Source: Kudoa neothunni (Eukaryota; Cnidaria). From it: a DNA stretch of 64,000 nucleotides. Location: NCBI GenBank assembly GCA_964304625.1, contig OZ199839.1, positions 10,354,001 to 10,418,000 on the forward strand, written 5' to 3'. The notes beneath the pieces were generated by a model, which saw only the letters and a program-made list of their open reading frames with translations, did not search any database and was not told the origin of the DNA. Position 1 is the stretch's first letter. Every line of letters begins with the position of its first letter. Shown piece after piece: positions 63,722 through 64,000 of the stretch. A program made the position numbers and the translations under genes.

Positions 63722-63935
63722 CACTAATATTACTATTAATATTACTATTAATATTACTATTAATATTACTACTAATATACTACTAATATTACTATTAATA
63801 TTACTACTAATATTACTACTAATATTACTATTAATATTACTACTAATATTACTACTAATATTACTACTAATATTATTACTAATATTATTACTACTAATAA
63901 TAATAATAATACCTAATAATAATACTAATAATAAT
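63722..63935. repeat. Compound microsatellite (ATTACTAnT)n
   Basis: About 215 bp built from ATT, ACT and AAT trinucleotides in alternating 9- and 12-bp blocks (AATATTACT, ATTACTACTAAT), changing to (AAT)n at the right. Translated frames here give only repetitive Ile-Ser-Asn or Val-Ile-Leu strings and are not genes. Confidence 0.9.
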
Positions 63936-64000
63936 GTAGGCAGTTTCCACACTGTTGATAATAGCCTCCGTCAAACTATTATCTATATATGGGCGGGCGG

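Noticed and set aside
63668-63952. A 94-codon minus-strand open frame rich in Ile, Ser and Asn
   Set aside because: It is a translation of the ATT/ACT microsatellite and has no other support.

Overview
The window comes from an AT-rich metazoan nuclear genome. Every recognisable gene is eukaryotic and intron-bearing, and most introns are only about 40-65 nt (GT...AG). The gene set includes a TRIM-NHL protein, an adhesion GPCR, sorting nexin-27 and nicastrin, which together point to an animal. The long introns and intergenic stretches are very AT-rich and hold decayed DNA transposons. I could not assign a phylum. No virus-like element was recognised.

Layout. 630-706 (-) is a tRNA-like sequence. 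1075-3795 (-) is nicastrin, a gamma-secretase subunit. 4085-4465 (+) is a small predicted secreted peptide gene. 6550-9583 (-) encodes a RING/B-box/coiled-coil/filamin/NHL protein of the TRIM2/3/LIN-41 type. 10868-11900 is a Merlin (IS1595-like) transposon with an 8-bp target duplication. 12333-13006 (-) is an unrecognised gene. 15747-38196 (-) is best read as one giant adhesion GPCR gene: a signal peptide, a long array of roughly 100-residue modules carried on phase-1 exons and often marked by a C-x4-C motif, a GAIN/GPS region, and a seven-helix domain with almost no C-tail. A decayed piggyBac element sits in one of its introns. 40118-41943 is a second decayed piggyBac. 42161-43782 (-) is mitochondrial pyruvate dehydrogenase E1 beta. 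49785-58638 (+) is sorting nexin-27 (PDZ-PX-FERM-like), with a short hAT element inside an intron. The rest, to 64000, is mostly AT-rich spacer with one GC-rich island and a long microsatellite.

The genes do not form a pathway. They are a chance neighbourhood of housekeeping, trafficking and surface-receptor genes. The most unusual item is the adhesion GPCR ectodomain array, whose module I could not match to a named family beyond a resemblance to fibronectin-III/Ig-like beta sandwiches. Several coding exons, mostly in the membrane-proximal half of that array, have single-frame breaks at or near short homopolymers. These could be long-read assembly errors or real decay.
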